Assembly: GCA_023818865.1 (NCBI GenBank)
Contig: JAMWDF010000011.1
Coordinates: forward strand, 10,091-24,366
Direction: 5' to 3'
Length of the DNA: 14,276 nt
Origin: Candidatus Omnitrophota bacterium
Lineage (GTDB): Bacteria > Ratteibacteria > UBA8468 > B48-G9 > DSTR01
Position numbers and translations under genes: made by a program. Below, in pieces: positions 14,173 through 14,276 of the stretch. Position 1 is the first letter of the stretch. The number at the start of each line of letters is the position of its first letter. The notes beneath the pieces are model-generated. The model saw nothing but the letters and a program-made list of their open reading frames with translations. It did no database searches and was not told the DNA's origin.

Positions 14173-14276
14173 ATGGAAAACTTTCCCAAATTTCCCGTTT
14201 TCAAACCAGTGAAGCTGGCTGACCGGGACTTTATCCGAGAAAAATTCTGGGATTATCAACCGGAGACTTCTGAACT
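14173..14276 (+). CDS. DUF2156 / phosphatidylglycerol lysyltransferase-like protein, N-terminal fragment (runs off right edge)
   Basis: The ATG at 14173 opens a frame of 34 complete codons that continues past the edge. An in-frame TAG at 14146 excludes a much longer N-terminus. The peptide contains FKPVKLADRDFIREKF followed by QPETSEL. It resembles the start of DUF2156 proteins (typically an F.pi.leDk..f...l...pp..SE pattern), GNAT-fold relatives of the aminoacyltransferase domain of phosphatidylglycerol lysyltransferase. Such proteins are predicted to be cytoplasmic acyl- or aminoacyl-transferases. No good Shine-Dalgarno sequence is seen (AGGGAAG lies 19 bases upstream), so start and expression remain uncertain. 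Only 34 residues are available, so the family call is tentative. Confidence 0.58.
   Translation, partial: MENFPKFPVFKPVKLADRDFIREKFWDYQPETSE

Overview
The window looks like part of the genome of an uncultured, anaerobic-type bacterium that exports large modular proteins. No taxonomic marker gene is present, so the placement is an inference. It rests on a DUF5320-type small protein next to a Fur-family regulator, two neighbouring dockerin-bearing secreted proteins, and a giant protein built from InlB-type repeats, FG-GAP, Kelch and RCC1 propellers, a combination familiar from metagenome-derived candidate phyla. No tRNA, rRNA, CRISPR array, insertion sequence or phage gene is visible.

Layout from left to right. 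Positions 1-154 hold the start of a DUF5320-like gene on the minus strand that runs off the left edge. Directly upstream of it (156-650, minus) is a Fur/PerR/Zur-type metalloregulator. That gene has a consensus sigma-70-type promoter and a perfect 7-1-7 palindrome over the expected transcription start, so the pair is probably one autoregulated operon. Positions 876-3479 (minus) encode an 867-residue secreted protein. It contains a duplicated pair of beta-sandwich domains, a middle beta domain of unknown family, two fibronectin-III-like domains carrying WSxWS motifs, and a C-terminal dockerin.

Most of the window (3699-13937, minus) is one uninterrupted reading frame of 3412 codons. In order it encodes a Sec signal peptide, a papain-family (C1) cysteine peptidase with an intact Gln/Cys/His/Asn set, a seven-repeat FG-GAP propeller, an Fn3-like domain, an InlB-type repeat, a six-repeat Kelch propeller and two InlB-type repeats. 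It continues with a seven-repeat RCC1 propeller, two more InlB-type repeats, a second seven-repeat RCC1 propeller, one InlB-type repeat, an internal dockerin pair, a beta-rich linker, an alpha/beta-hydrolase (lipase-like) domain and an Ig-like C-terminal tail. At the right edge (14173 onward, plus strand) a divergent gene begins that resembles the N-terminus of DUF2156 / phosphatidylglycerol lysyltransferase-like proteins.

The two large minus-strand genes share signal peptides, Fn3-like modules and closely similar dockerins. They may form an extracellular or cell-surface set in which dockerins attach both proteins to a cohesin partner encoded elsewhere. The most unusual element is the giant protein: a protease at one end, a lipase-like hydrolase at the other, and a string of four beta-propellers from three families between them. 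Its substrate and assembly partner cannot be read from the sequence.
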